Assembly: GCA_019634195.1 (NCBI GenBank)
Contig: JAHQVV010000162.1
Location: forward strand, 1-39,534
Source: Phycisphaeraceae bacterium
Lineage (GTDB): Bacteria > Planctomycetota > Phycisphaerae > Phycisphaerales > Phycisphaeraceae
Reading direction: 5' to 3'
DNA length: 39,534 bases
The position numbers and the translations under genes are program-made. The notes under the pieces were generated by a model. It was not told the DNA's origin. It made no database searches and worked only from the letters and a program-made list of their open reading frames with translations. Positions 8,723-19,028 of this stretch are shown in pieces. Numbering within the stretch: the first letter of the stretch is position 1; each line of letters opens with the position of its first letter.

Positions 8723-10570
8723 CTACTCGGCGGGCTCAGTCGGCTGGGCTTGGGCAGGCGCTTCTGCTTCGGCGGGCTGGTCTTCGAGGGGTTCGGTTTC
8801 CACACTCGGCTCGGCCTCGGCTGTGGTGCCGTTGCTGCGGTTGGCGTACTCGTTTTGCTGACGCATGCGCAGCGTGTTGACCTTCTCCGGTTCGGCACGC
8901 TGGATCATCACCGGCACGAGTTTGGTCGGCCGGTCCGCCTGGCCTTGACGCCAGGACAGCAGCAGCGGTGTCGTATCTGCCAAGGGCAGGTGGGCGCTGA
9001 GCCAGTTGCCGCGCGACGGGTCGATGTGCCGGCTGAGGCGTTGCGCTCCGTTGTTGTCTGCGTCTTCATTCAAGGTATCGCCGAATTCTGCGTCTTCATC
9101 GCCGGCATCTTCTGCTGGTGTCAACGCACGCGCTGCTTCCGACTCGCTCGTTGCTTGATCGGCTTCGATCAACTCGGGTTGCGGCTCAGGGCTGGTGTCG
9201 CTTTCGGCCGGCTTGGGTGCCTGGGTGGCTGGGGGCTCAACATTGGCGAGGGGCTGTTCTTTTTGGGTGTACCCGCCTTGCTGCTGGTTCAGCAGGTTGT
9301 AGGCGTTGCGCGTGTTCGCGTACGCCGAGCCGAGGTCCGGCGAGCGTAGTTGGATCGCCTGCTGTTCGACGAATGCGCCGCTTTCGAACGCCTTCTCTTG
9401 GGTATCAGGTGTCGCCGTGTCGTCGGTGACAGCAGCCTGTCCCAGATCTGGGACACGGTGGCGGTACGCATCCTCGGGCAGGTCTTCGACCAGCGCGGCT
9501 TGGTTCGAGAAAAGCGATCCCTTGTCCACCCGCTTGGGATCAAGGGTCACGTTGTTGTTCAGGCTCTGCACGAGCGTGTCGAGCTGCTCCTCGTTGATGA
9601 GCAGCGCGTAGTCCGCGTAAGACTCGTCGGTATCCGCGGGGGTATTACTGGCGACGAGTCCTGGATCGGGTGCGGCCTGCGGCTTGCGCGGCTGTGCGGG
9701 GTTCGCCTGTTGGTCGGGCTGGACGACCGGGATCCCGTTGTCCACGCAGAAGTCAAGGAGCTGCTCGAGGCTGACCTCGGGCGACTCGGACAGCAGCACC
9801 AGTTGTTGCCGGGGCTGGATGACGCTGATCGCGGCGGTCGAGCCGAAGGCGAAGGATTCGATCGGCTGATCGCCGGCACCGCCCTCACCGATGCGTGCTG
9901 CCAGGCCCGTGCCGGGCGTGCTGTCTGGAAAGAGGGCTCTTTCGCCTCTGTCTGCGAACGCTTCTTCGATGCCGCTGGCAAGCTCGGCGCCGGCGGGGTC
10001 GGCCGGCGGCGTCGTGATACCGGGGGTCGGCAAGCCGCTGGTACCGTCGGGTTGATCCAGCGCGGCGACGCCTTCCGGACGATCAAAATCGCCAGCCGCT
10101 TCATCCGCGTCCGCGGTCTCGGCAGTCTCTTCCTCGGCATCGGCACCGGTGTTGTCCGCGAACTCATTGGCGGTTTGCTGGAGTGTGTCGTCTAAGGTGA
10201 TCACTAGGATCCCCGCCGCCAAGGCGACCGACGCCGCCAGGCCCGTGAGCCCGACTACCCGGCCCCAGCTGATGCTGCGCGTTGGTTCCCCGGCCATGGC
10301 ACGCGAGATCGGGATCGGTGTCGTGTCATCGACCGGTTCATCCAGCAGCATCCGGCGCTCGAGCGTCTGCGTCACGTCGTGCACCAGGTCGCCAGGTGCC
10401 TCGGCATGGGGCAGCGAGCGCAGCGCCGCGCGGTCCCTGCCCATCTCTTCGAGCAGCGCCGCGAGCTGCGGGTCTTCCGCAAGCATCGCGTCGAGCTGCG
10501 CGCGGCGGTCCGCGTCGAGCTCGCCCTCGAGGTAGTCCAGCAGCAGGTCTTGGTCGTAACGGTCAAGCAT
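8723..10570 (-). CDS. anti-sigma-factor-like single-pass membrane protein with long acidic low-complexity C-terminal region
   Basis: N-terminus MLDRYDQDLLLDYLEGELDADRRAQLDAMLAEDPQLAALLEEM (anti-sigma/zf-HC2-like layout), TM GLAASVALAAGILVITL; directly downstream of the ECF sigma gene on the same strand. Confidence 0.7.
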   Translation of the reverse strand: MLDRYDQDLLLDYLEGELDADRRAQLDAMLAEDPQLAALLEEMGRDRAALRSLPHAEAPGDLVHDVTQTLERRMLLDEPVDDTTPIPISRAMAGEPTRSISWGRVVGLTGLAASVALAAGILVITLDDTLQQTANEFADNTGADAEEETAETADADEAAGDFDRPEGVAALDQPDGTSGLPTPGITTPPADPAGAELASGIEEAFADRGERALFPDSTPGTGLAARIGEGGAGDQPIESFAFGSTAAISVIQPRQQLVLLSESPEVSLEQLLDFCVDNGIPVVQPDQQANPAQPRKPQAAPDPGLVASNTPADTDESYADYALLINEEQLDTLVQSLNNNVTLDPKRVDKGSLFSNQAALVEDLPEDAYRHRVPDLGQAAVTDDTATPDTQEKAFESGAFVEQQAIQLRSPDLGSAYANTRNAYNLLNQQQGGYTQKEQPLANVEPPATQAPKPAESDTSPEPQPELIEADQATSESEAARALTPAEDAGDEDAEFGDTLNEDADNNGAQRLSRHIDPSRGNWLSAHLPLADTTPLLLSWRQGQADRPTKLVPVMIQRAEPEKVNTLRMRQQNEYANRSNGTTAEAEPSVETEPLEDQPAEAEAPAQAQPTEPAE

Positions 10571-10631
10571 GGTGTTCTATGGTCGTATCGGACGGATCCG
10601 GTTTAGGTCTGACGTTCAATCTTAGGCCGCG

Positions 10632-11246
10632 TTAATTCGCTGCCGCCGGCGCGATCTTCTGCATCTCCTGGCGTAACGCGAGCCGGGCCCGGAACAGCCG
10701 GCTCTTCACGGTGCCGACCTTGATCTCCAGCGTCTCGGCGATCTGCTGGTAGTCCATCTCCTCGAGGTCGCGCAGGACCAGCACGGCACGAAAATCTGTG
10801 TCCAGCCGATCAATCGCGGAGAGCAGTTGGTCGATCATCTCACCCTCTTGGACGCGCTGCTCGGGCCCGGGTTCCCGGTGGTCCTCAAGGACTTTCCGCA
10901 AAGAACTGGCCTGATCATTGTCTGGGTGGGTTGTGCGGGTTGAATCGAGCGAGGCGTGGTCCCGCAGCTTCCGCCGGCGGAGGCGGGTGATCGCCTGGTT
11001 CATGACGATGCGGGTCATCCAGGTCGTGATCTGGGCCTCGCTGCGGAACGTGTCGATGTGCTGGACGATCTTGAGCATCGCGTCCTGCGTCACCTCGGCG
11101 GCGTCGTCGCGGTTGCTGACCATCCTCAGGGCGATCGAGAACAGCCGGTTCTGATGCATCTCGAGCAACTGCCCCAAGGCGGCACGGTCACCGTCCCTGA
11201 CCTGTTCGATCAGCAATGTATCGCTCGGCTGGTTCATCTCACGCAA
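10632..11246 (-). CDS. ECF RNA polymerase sigma factor
   Basis: Sigma70 region 2 ([58 protein letters not shown]) and region 4 ([38 protein letters not shown]). Start is TTG 11246 or ATG 11237. Confidence 0.95.
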   Translation of the reverse strand: MREMNQPSDTLLIEQVRDGDRAALGQLLEMHQNRLFSIALRMVSNRDDAAEVTQDAMLKIVQHIDTFRSEAQITTWMTRIVMNQAITRLRRRKLRDHASLDSTRTTHPDNDQASSLRKVLEDHREPGPEQRVQEGEMIDQLLSAIDRLDTDFRAVLVLRDLEEMDYQQIAETLEIKVGTVKSRLFRARLALRQEMQKIAPAAAN

Positions 11247-11419
11247 ACCCCTTCTTGCGGCCCTCCGTGACCACGCTTAACCATCGCTACGGCCGGGTAT
11301 TGCGGGGGGTTCACCCCAGTCCCATCGGCATCCGTGCCTGTCCACCGTATCGGCGTTGCTCCGCGACCAAGTGTACCATGACTGTTCCCCACGAATCGCA
11401 GCAAACGACGACCCCCGCT

Positions 11420-12856
11420 ATGCCCGACGACAGCACCTACCAGTCCCCCCTCGCCAGCCGAAACGCCTCCCCTGCGATGCAGCGGATCTGGTCGCCACGA
11501 TTCAAGTTCACCACCTGGCGCAGGCTCTGGCTCGCCCTGGCCGAGAGCGAGCAGCAACTCGGTCTATCGATCACAGACGAGCAACTCGGCCAGATGCGCG
11601 AGCACCTCGATGACATCGACTACGACGCCGCAGCGGGCTACGAGAAGAAGCTCCGCCACGATGTCATGGCCCACGTGCACACGTTCGGTGACGCCGCGCC
11701 CAAGGCCATGCCCATCATTCACCTGGGTGCAACAAGCCAGTTCGTGGTCTGCAACTCCGAGCTCATCATGCTCCGCGAGGCACTGACGCTCGTGGCCAAT
11801 AAGCTCGCGACCGTCATCGATCGCCTGGGCAAGTTTGCCAAGCAATACCGTGGCATGCCCGCGCTGGGGTTCACCCACTACCAGCCCGCCCAGCCCACGA
11901 CCGTCGGCAAACGCGCGACGCTTTGGGCACAAGAGCTCGCCATGGCCCTCGAAGAGATCGAGCACCGCCTGAGCACCCTCCGCTTCCGCGGCGTCAAGGG
12001 CACGACCGGCACGCAGGCCTCCTTCCTCGCGCTTTTTGACGGCGGCCACGCCAAGGTCGATCAGCTTGACGAACTCGTCACCGAAAAGATGGGCTGGGAT
12101 AAAGACAAACGCTTCGCGGTGACGGGGCAGACCTACCCGCGCCTGCTCGACGCGATGGTCGGATCGAGCCTGGGCACCGCCGCTGCGGCGCTGATGAAGA
12201 TGGCGACGGACATCCGCCTGCTTTCTAACCGCATGGAGATGGATGAGCCCTTTGAAAAGAAACAGATCGGCTCCAGCGCGATGCCTTACAAGCGCAACCC
12301 GATGCGCTGCGAGCGGATGTGCGGCCTGTCCCGCTTCGTGATCTCGCTGGTTCAGGCGCCCTATACCACCGCCGCCGAGCAGTGGATGGAGCGGACGCTG
12401 GACGACTCGTCCTGCCGACGCCTGACGCTGCCCGAGCCGTTCCTCGCGCTCGACGGCGTCCTCGACATCGCCATCAACGTGACCTCGGGCCTGGTCGTCT
12501 ACGACAAGATGGTCGAGGCGAACCTCGCCAAGTACCTGCCCTTCATGGCCACCGAGAACATCATGATGGCGGCGGTCCAGCAGGGCGGCGACCGCCAAGA
12601 ACTGCACGAAGTCATCCGCAAGCACGCGATCGAGGTCGCGACCAACGTCAAAGAACACGGCGCAGACAACGACCTGCTCGATCGCCTCGGTAATGAGTCG
12701 GGCTTCAAAGGCATCGATCTATCCGACGTTCTCGACGCGACCAAGTACGTCGGCCGATCCCCCGAGCAGGTCGACGCGTTTATCGCCGAGGTTGTCGAGC
12801 CGATACGCGATCGCTACGGCGAGGCGTTAGCCTATGATCCAACATTGAAGGTTTGA
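11420..12856 (+). CDS. purB: adenylosuccinate lyase
   Basis: Fumarase/aspartase superfamily signature [59 protein letters not shown]. Start 11378 also possible. Confidence 0.93.
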   Translation: MPDDSTYQSPLASRNASPAMQRIWSPRFKFTTWRRLWLALAESEQQLGLSITDEQLGQMREHLDDIDYDAAAGYEKKLRHDVMAHVHTFGDAAPKAMPIIHLGATSQFVVCNSELIMLREALTLVANKLATVIDRLGKFAKQYRGMPALGFTHYQPAQPTTVGKRATLWAQELAMALEEIEHRLSTLRFRGVKGTTGTQASFLALFDGGHAKVDQLDELVTEKMGWDKDKRFAVTGQTYPRLLDAMVGSSLGTAAAALMKMATDIRLLSNRMEMDEPFEKKQIGSSAMPYKRNPMRCERMCGLSRFVISLVQAPYTTAAEQWMERTLDDSSCRRLTLPEPFLALDGVLDIAINVTSGLVVYDKMVEANLAKYLPFMATENIMMAAVQQGGDRQELHEVIRKHAIEVATNVKEHGADNDLLDRLGNESGFKGIDLSDVLDATKYVGRSPEQVDAFIAEVVEPIRDRYGEALAYDPTLKV

Positions 12857-12868
12857 ATCTGACATGTG

Positions 12869-12902
12869 TAGCGGGTGACGCGAAGCGTCCCGTGCCAAAC
12901 CA
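12869..12902. repeat. REP-like palindromic element, intergenic copy
   Basis: TAGCGGGTGACGCGAAGCGTCCCGTGCCAAACCA; 30/34 identical to 15058-15091 inside lipB. Confidence 0.75.
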
Positions 12903-12929
12903 CTGAAGCCATCACGTAAAGACAACGCT

Positions 12930-13619
12930 ATGAAATTGATCACCCACACCATCGCACTCGCCTGTATTGCCTGCCTGCTCACCGCCTGCAGCGAATCGAC
13001 ATCCGACGAGGTCCTGCCCGAGGGCGCCGCGCCCAACGACCCGCCCGCCGATCGCGAGGTCGATCCAAGCCCACAGCCCGAACCTGAAGTTCAGGCCCCC
13101 GAGCCACAGCCCGAGCCCGAGGCGACCACGCTGCCGCCGTTGCCCCTACCCCTGCCCGAAGGCGACGCCGAGCGCAGCATAGCGCCCGGCATCACCTACG
13201 TCCTGCCCGAAGGCTGGACCGTCGGCCCGGCCCGGCAGATGCGTCTGCTCACGCTGATCCCGCCCGACGCAGACGGCGCGGACCTGGCCATCTCCAAGTG
13301 GCCCGGCGACGTCGGCGGGTTTGCCAGCAACGTCCAACGCTGGGTCCGGCAGGCTGGCCTGCCTCCGATCCCCGGGCTCATGACCGCCGCCGCTTCAGAC
13401 TTTGAGAAGTTCATTGTCGGTGACACGACCGCGACCTGGATCCCACTCATGAACGAAGGCACGAACGTCGCGATCCTCGCGGTGTGGGTCCCGCGTGGCG
13501 AGTCGCCAGAGAACCCCACGGAGACCTGGACGTTCAAGCTGACCTGCAAGGCCGACCAAGTGCAACAAATCGCCCCGGCGGTCCGCGCGTTCTGTGAGTC
13601 GGTCAAGTTTGAAAATTGA
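12930..13619 (+). CDS. putative lipoprotein
   Basis: Signal peptide with lipobox LLTACSES; Pro/Glu-rich linker (PQPEPEVQAPEPQPEPE); globular C-terminal half. Confidence 0.75.
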   Translation: MKLITHTIALACIACLLTACSESTSDEVLPEGAAPNDPPADREVDPSPQPEPEVQAPEPQPEPEATTLPPLPLPLPEGDAERSIAPGITYVLPEGWTVGPARQMRLLTLIPPDADGADLAISKWPGDVGGFASNVQRWVRQAGLPPIPGLMTAAASDFEKFIVGDTTATWIPLMNEGTNVAILAVWVPRGESPENPTETWTFKLTCKADQVQQIAPAVRAFCESVKFEN

Positions 13620-13622
13620 TCG

Positions 13623-13716
13623 GTAGGACAGGCATTCCTGCTTGTCATCAGACCGAAAGGCCGCATCACGAGCCGGATCGGTTTCGCCGACTGACAGGCA
13701 AGAATGCCTGTCCTGC
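13623..13716. repeat. inverted pair of hairpin repeats (BIME-like) between convergent genes
   Basis: GTAGGACAGGCATTCCTGCTTGTCA (13623-13647) and reverse complement of GCAGGACAGGCATTCTTGCCTGTCA (13692-13716), 22/25 identical; each unit is itself a hairpin (GACAGGCA-N4-TGCCTGTC). Confidence 0.85.
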
Positions 13717-14559
13717 TTAGTTATCACCACCGCCGTTGCTCTGATAGAAGTCGGGCTTGAGCCACGGGCGGTGCTTGAAGGACTCGCCGTAGCCGGTGAC
13801 GCCGCGTTGAGACTCGCGGATGAAGTTGACGAACTCGGAGACGAGCGGGTCGTCGAGTTGTTCGTCGATCATCGCTAGCGCCTTCGTGCCCGGGATGCCC
13901 CGCCGGTAGTAGAGGTTGAACGCTTCGCGGAGCGGCTTGATGTGCTCGCGCAGGCCCGCTCGGCGTAGGCCGATGAGGTTCAGGGCCGACACCTGCTTGG
14001 TGTGGTGGACCATGCAGAAGGGGGGCAGGTCGGCGGTGATGCCCTCCGCGCCGCCGAGCATGGAGAGCCGGCCGATCCGGCAGAACTGCTGGACGCCGCA
14101 ATTGCCGCCGAGGATGACGCGGTCGCCTACCTCGCAGTGCCCGCCGAGCAGGGCGGAGTTGGCGAACATGCAGTCGTTGCCGACGATGCAGTCGTGGGCG
14201 AGGTGGCTGGCGGCCATGAGGTAGTTGCGGTCGCCTAGGGTGGTCGGGCGCTCGTCGCGGGAGGCGCGGTGGATGGAGACACCCTCGCGGAGCATGTTGC
14301 CCTCGCCGATGACGGTGCCCAAGCCGGGCTTGTCGGGGTCGGCCTTCCAGTCCTGCGGCTCCAGGCCGATGGTGACCATGGGGTAGATCGTGTTGTTCGG
14401 GCCGATGGTCAGCGGGCCCTTGAGGTAGGCCTGTGCGATCAGCCGGGTGCCAGCACCGATCGTGACGGGCCCCTCGATGACGCACTGCGGGCCAACGACA
14501 ACATCGTCAGCGAGCTTGGCCTGATCATCAACGGTAGCGGTGCGGTGGATTTGCGGCAT
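13717..14559 (-). CDS. lpxA: acyl-ACP--UDP-N-acetylglucosamine O-acyltransferase
   Basis: Left-handed beta-helix hexapeptide repeats; MASHLAHDCIVGNDCMFANSALLGGHCEVGDRVILGGNCGVQQFCRIGRLSMLGG typical of LpxA; C-terminal FNLYYRRGIPGTKAL. Confidence 0.93.
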   Translation of the reverse strand: MPQIHRTATVDDQAKLADDVVVGPQCVIEGPVTIGAGTRLIAQAYLKGPLTIGPNNTIYPMVTIGLEPQDWKADPDKPGLGTVIGEGNMLREGVSIHRASRDERPTTLGDRNYLMAASHLAHDCIVGNDCMFANSALLGGHCEVGDRVILGGNCGVQQFCRIGRLSMLGGAEGITADLPPFCMVHHTKQVSALNLIGLRRAGLREHIKPLREAFNLYYRRGIPGTKALAMIDEQLDDPLVSEFVNFIRESQRGVTGYGESFKHRPWLKPDFYQSNGGGDN

Positions 14560-14585
14560 AACGGGTCAAACGCGATGAGCCGCGT

Positions 14586-15389
14586 ATGATAAGTGAAACC
14601 ATCGGCAGACGCCCGCTCGTGACGCCAAACGTGAACCCCAAACCGCCCATCCAAGTCCAAGACCAAGGCCTCGTCCCTTACGAGCAGGCCCTGACGCTGC
14701 AGCGCAAACTCAACCAGGCTGTTATCGACGGCAACGCCGACCCCACCATCCTGCTCGTCGAGCACCCGCCGGTGATCACCCTGACCCGCCGCGCCGCGCC
14801 GAACCTGCTGGCCGACGACGCAACGCTCGCCAAACTCGGGGTCGCCACCGCCGAGACCGACCGCGGCGGGGACATCACGTACCACGGCCCGGGCCAGCTT
14901 GTCGCCTACCCCATCCTGAAACTCGCTGACTTCGGCCTGAACCTCTCCAGCTACATGCGATTGCTCGAGCGGGCGGTCATCGACACCGTCGCCACCTGGG
15001 GCATCACCGGCCACGCCGAGTACGGCGCGACGGGTGTGTGGGTGGGCCTCAACTGTTTAGCGGGAGACGCGCAGCGTCCCGTGCCGAATCATGTAGCAGT
15101 TCCATCAGCAAAAATCTGCGCCATGGGTGTCCGCATCCGCAAGAACACCACGATGCACGGCCTAGCCCTCAACGTCGTCCCCGACATGTCGCACTTCGAC
15201 CTGATCGTCCCCTGCGGCCTCGATGGCCGACCGGTGACGAGCATGAAACAACTGCTGGGCGATCAATGCCCAACCATGGCGCAAGTCAAAGACATCTTCA
15301 CACAGGCGATACGCAACGGCTTACAAAACACCGATCGATCAGCTTCGTGCACTAACGGATCGGCACCAAGAACGACCGCTGGCTCTTGA
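14586..15389 (+). CDS. lipB: octanoyltransferase LipB carrying a ~20-aa internal insertion
   Basis: VEHPPVITLTRRAAPNLL, ETDRGGDITYHGPGQLVAYPIL, AKICAMGVRIRKNTTMHGLALNVVPDMSHFDLIVPCGLDGRPVTSM. Start could be GTG 14631. Confidence 0.92.
   Translation: MISETIGRRPLVTPNVNPKPPIQVQDQGLVPYEQALTLQRKLNQAVIDGNADPTILLVEHPPVITLTRRAAPNLLADDATLAKLGVATAETDRGGDITYHGPGQLVAYPILKLADFGLNLSSYMRLLERAVIDTVATWGITGHAEYGATGVWVGLNCLAGDAQRPVPNHVAVPSAKICAMGVRIRKNTTMHGLALNVVPDMSHFDLIVPCGLDGRPVTSMKQLLGDQCPTMAQVKDIFTQAIRNGLQNTDRSASCTNGSAPRTTAGS
15058..15091. repeat. REP-like palindromic element, in-frame copy within lipB
   Basis: TAGCGGGAGACGCGCAGCGTCCCGTGCCGAATCA; 30/34 match to intergenic copy at 12869-12902. Confidence 0.75.
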
Positions 15390-16173
15390 CGTATTCCGGA
15401 TCATCGTCCGGCCCGAACGACACGCCATTGGGCACGTTGTGCGGGTACTTCTCCTGCGTGATGCGCACCGCGTCGCTGTAGCGATCGACCTGGCCCACCA
15501 GCGTAAACGCCTCGGTACGGTTCCACGCGTTGACGAGCACCATCGAGCGGTGCGGCCCGTGGTAGTAAAAAGCCTTTTCGCCCTGGTCGCGCAGCACGTC
15601 CACCGCGGTCTCGGCGGCGCGGCGGAAATCGGGCCCGTATGACCCGTCGTAGTAGCCGATCTGCAGCGTGAACAGGCCCCGGCCCTTGAGGCTGCGCAGG
15701 TCGCGTGGGTCCAGCGCATCGCCACGCTCCGCGTTGAGCTTGACGACCTTGGCTTTGGCGAAGATAGCCTTGCCGTTGACCTCAGCGTCGCGCACCTCGC
15801 GCAGCGCGGCCTTGGCTTCTTTGCTGTCCTTATCTGTGAACCGTCCGAGGTAGACGGTTGTCTCGCTGCCGATGGTGGCGTACCAGAGGTTGGCCAGCCC
15901 CGCGTCTTGACGGGCGGTCTGCATCAGGCTGTGCACGCCGTGGAACGCCTCGCCGCCACCAAATCGGCCAAGCTCGACCGCGTAGCCACGGTTGTGGCGG
16001 TTGGTCGCCTGCGAGCCGTCCGAGCCACTGGCGGGCCCGTCGTACCAATCGCTCTCCATGAACATCTTGTTCCAGCCGCTCCGCTTGACCACTCGGCGCT
16101 CGAGACAGCCCGTGGCCAGGAGGGCCGAGAGCACGAGCAAGACAAGCATCCATCGCGGTTGGGTTCGTTTCAT
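15352..16173 (-). CDS. putative lipoprotein
   Basis: MKRTQPRWMLVLLVLSALLATGCLERR lipobox (ATG at 16173; ORF track extends upstream); 3' end overlaps lipB by 38 bp. Confidence 0.75.
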   Translation of the reverse strand: MKRTQPRWMLVLLVLSALLATGCLERRVVKRSGWNKMFMESDWYDGPASGSDGSQATNRHNRGYAVELGRFGGGEAFHGVHSLMQTARQDAGLANLWYATIGSETTVYLGRFTDKDSKEAKAALREVRDAEVNGKAIFAKAKVVKLNAERGDALDPRDLRSLKGRGLFTLQIGYYDGSYGPDFRRAAETAVDVLRDQGEKAFYYHGPHRSMVLVNAWNRTEAFTLVGQVDRYSDAVRITQEKYPHNVPNGVSFGPDDDPEYVKSQRSFLVPIR

Positions 16174-16330
16174 AAAGCTATGGAGGGATTGCAATTGTAT
16201 CGCGAACCGATCCCGAATCACAGCCCCATTGCCGAGAGGTAAAGACGCTGAGGCGGGGTGTCAGGTTCAATTCGGGACTAATAAAAATCCCTCTTGATCT
16301 ATGGAAATTAGATGAAAACGCCGATATAGT

Positions 16331-16358
16331 CATATATCCGGATGAACGGATTAATATG
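16331..16358. promoter_or_regulatory. candidate operator: interrupted palindrome overlapping the start codon of the ArsR-methyltransferase gene
   Basis: CATAT-ATCCG-gatgaa-CGGAT-ta-ATATG. Confidence 0.5.
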
Positions 16359-17321
16359 TCCCAAGCCCCCACCACCCAACCCGATCGGCTCCTACGCTGG
16401 ATGAACTGCCTCGCGGACGCGACGCGGCTGCGCCTGCTGGCACTGCTCGCTGAGCACGAGCTGGGGGTTTCCGACTTATGCGATGTGGTTCAGCTGCCGC
16501 AGTCCACGGTCTCCCGCCACTTGAAGATCCTCGGCGACGAGGGCTGGGCGATCAGCCGACGGCAGGGCACGACCAACCTCTACCAGGTCGTGCTCGACGA
16601 ACTGGAAGAGCGCCAGCGCGAGCTCTGGCTCATCACCCGCGACGAGGCGAGTGAGTGGGCGACGCTTCAGCAGGACAAACTCCGCCTGCAGCAGCTGGTG
16701 CTGAACAAGCAGCAGGACGCCGACGCGTTCTTCGCTGACGCCGCCGAGCAGTGGGAGTCGATCCGCCACGAACTCTACGGCAGCCGCTTTACCACCGATG
16801 CGATGCTCGGGCTCATCCCGTGCACGTGGACCATCGCGGACCTGGGCTGCGGCAGCGGCACCCTGGCCTCGGAGCTTTCGCCCTTCGTTAAGCAGATCAT
16901 CGGCATCGATAACTCCGAGCCGATGCTCATCGCCGCGCAGCAGCGCACAGAAAACGAGACGAACATCGAGTTGCGTAAGGGCGACCTCAGCTCGCTGCCG
17001 ATCGACGATAACGCGGTCGATGCGACCCTCTGCGTCATCGTGCTCAGCTACATCGAAGACCCCGCGGCAGCCGTGCAGGAGATGGCCCGCATCCTCAAGC
17101 CCGGCGGGCGCGCTGTCATCGTCGACCTGCTCGCCCACAACCGCGACCCCTTCCGCCGGCAGATGGGCCAGGTCCACAGCGGCTTCACGACCGAGCGCCT
17201 GACCGAACTCTTCGAACAGGCGGGCCTCACCGACATCCGCTCCCGGCCCCTGCCGCCGGCTCACGAAGCGACCGGCCCGGCACTGTTATTTATTACCGCA
17301 ATCAAGCCGATTGCAACCTAG
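16356..17321 (+). CDS. ArsR-family HTH fused to SAM-dependent methyltransferase domain (SahR-like regulator)
   Basis: N-terminal LADATRLRLLALLAEHELGVSDLCDVVQLPQSTVSRHLKIL (ArsR wHTH), C-terminal IADLGCGSGTLASELSPFVKQIIGIDNSEPML (class I MTase); immediately upstream of ahcY. Confidence 0.88.
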   Translation: MSQAPTTQPDRLLRWMNCLADATRLRLLALLAEHELGVSDLCDVVQLPQSTVSRHLKILGDEGWAISRRQGTTNLYQVVLDELEERQRELWLITRDEASEWATLQQDKLRLQQLVLNKQQDADAFFADAAEQWESIRHELYGSRFTTDAMLGLIPCTWTIADLGCGSGTLASELSPFVKQIIGIDNSEPMLIAAQQRTENETNIELRKGDLSSLPIDDNAVDATLCVIVLSYIEDPAAAVQEMARILKPGGRAVIVDLLAHNRDPFRRQMGQVHSGFTTERLTELFEQAGLTDIRSRPLPPAHEATGPALLFITAIKPIAT

Positions 17322-17371
17322 CAAGACTTACTTTCACCCATTACTAAAGACTCAACACCGAGGACCCCACC

Positions 17372-18883
<1,512 letters not shown>

Positions 18884-18910
18884 GCAAAAGATCCGATTGG
18901 CGTTTGGATC

Positions 18911-18943
18911 CAAACCCCCGCAGGCAACTGCGGGGTTTTTTGT
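18911..18943 (+). terminator. rho-independent terminator after ahcY
   Basis: CCCCGCAG-GCAA-CTGCGGGG followed by TTTTTT. Confidence 0.95.
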
Positions 18944-19028
18944 TTGCAGCAACAGCGTGCTCAAACGGTACAACTTACGAAGCTTATCAGCCACCGCATG
19001 TATCACACCCAACATCTACACTGTTCCC

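Noticed and set aside
13724-14485. 253-aa ORF in another frame of lpxA
   Set aside because: Arg/Pro/His-rich alternative-frame translation; LpxA hexapeptide repeats are in the 13717-14559 frame.
16220-16355. SAH or SAM riboswitch upstream of the sahR-like/ahcY operon
   Set aside because: I could not find the conserved SAH-riboswitch core; the palindrome plus ArsR-type regulator explains control more simply.
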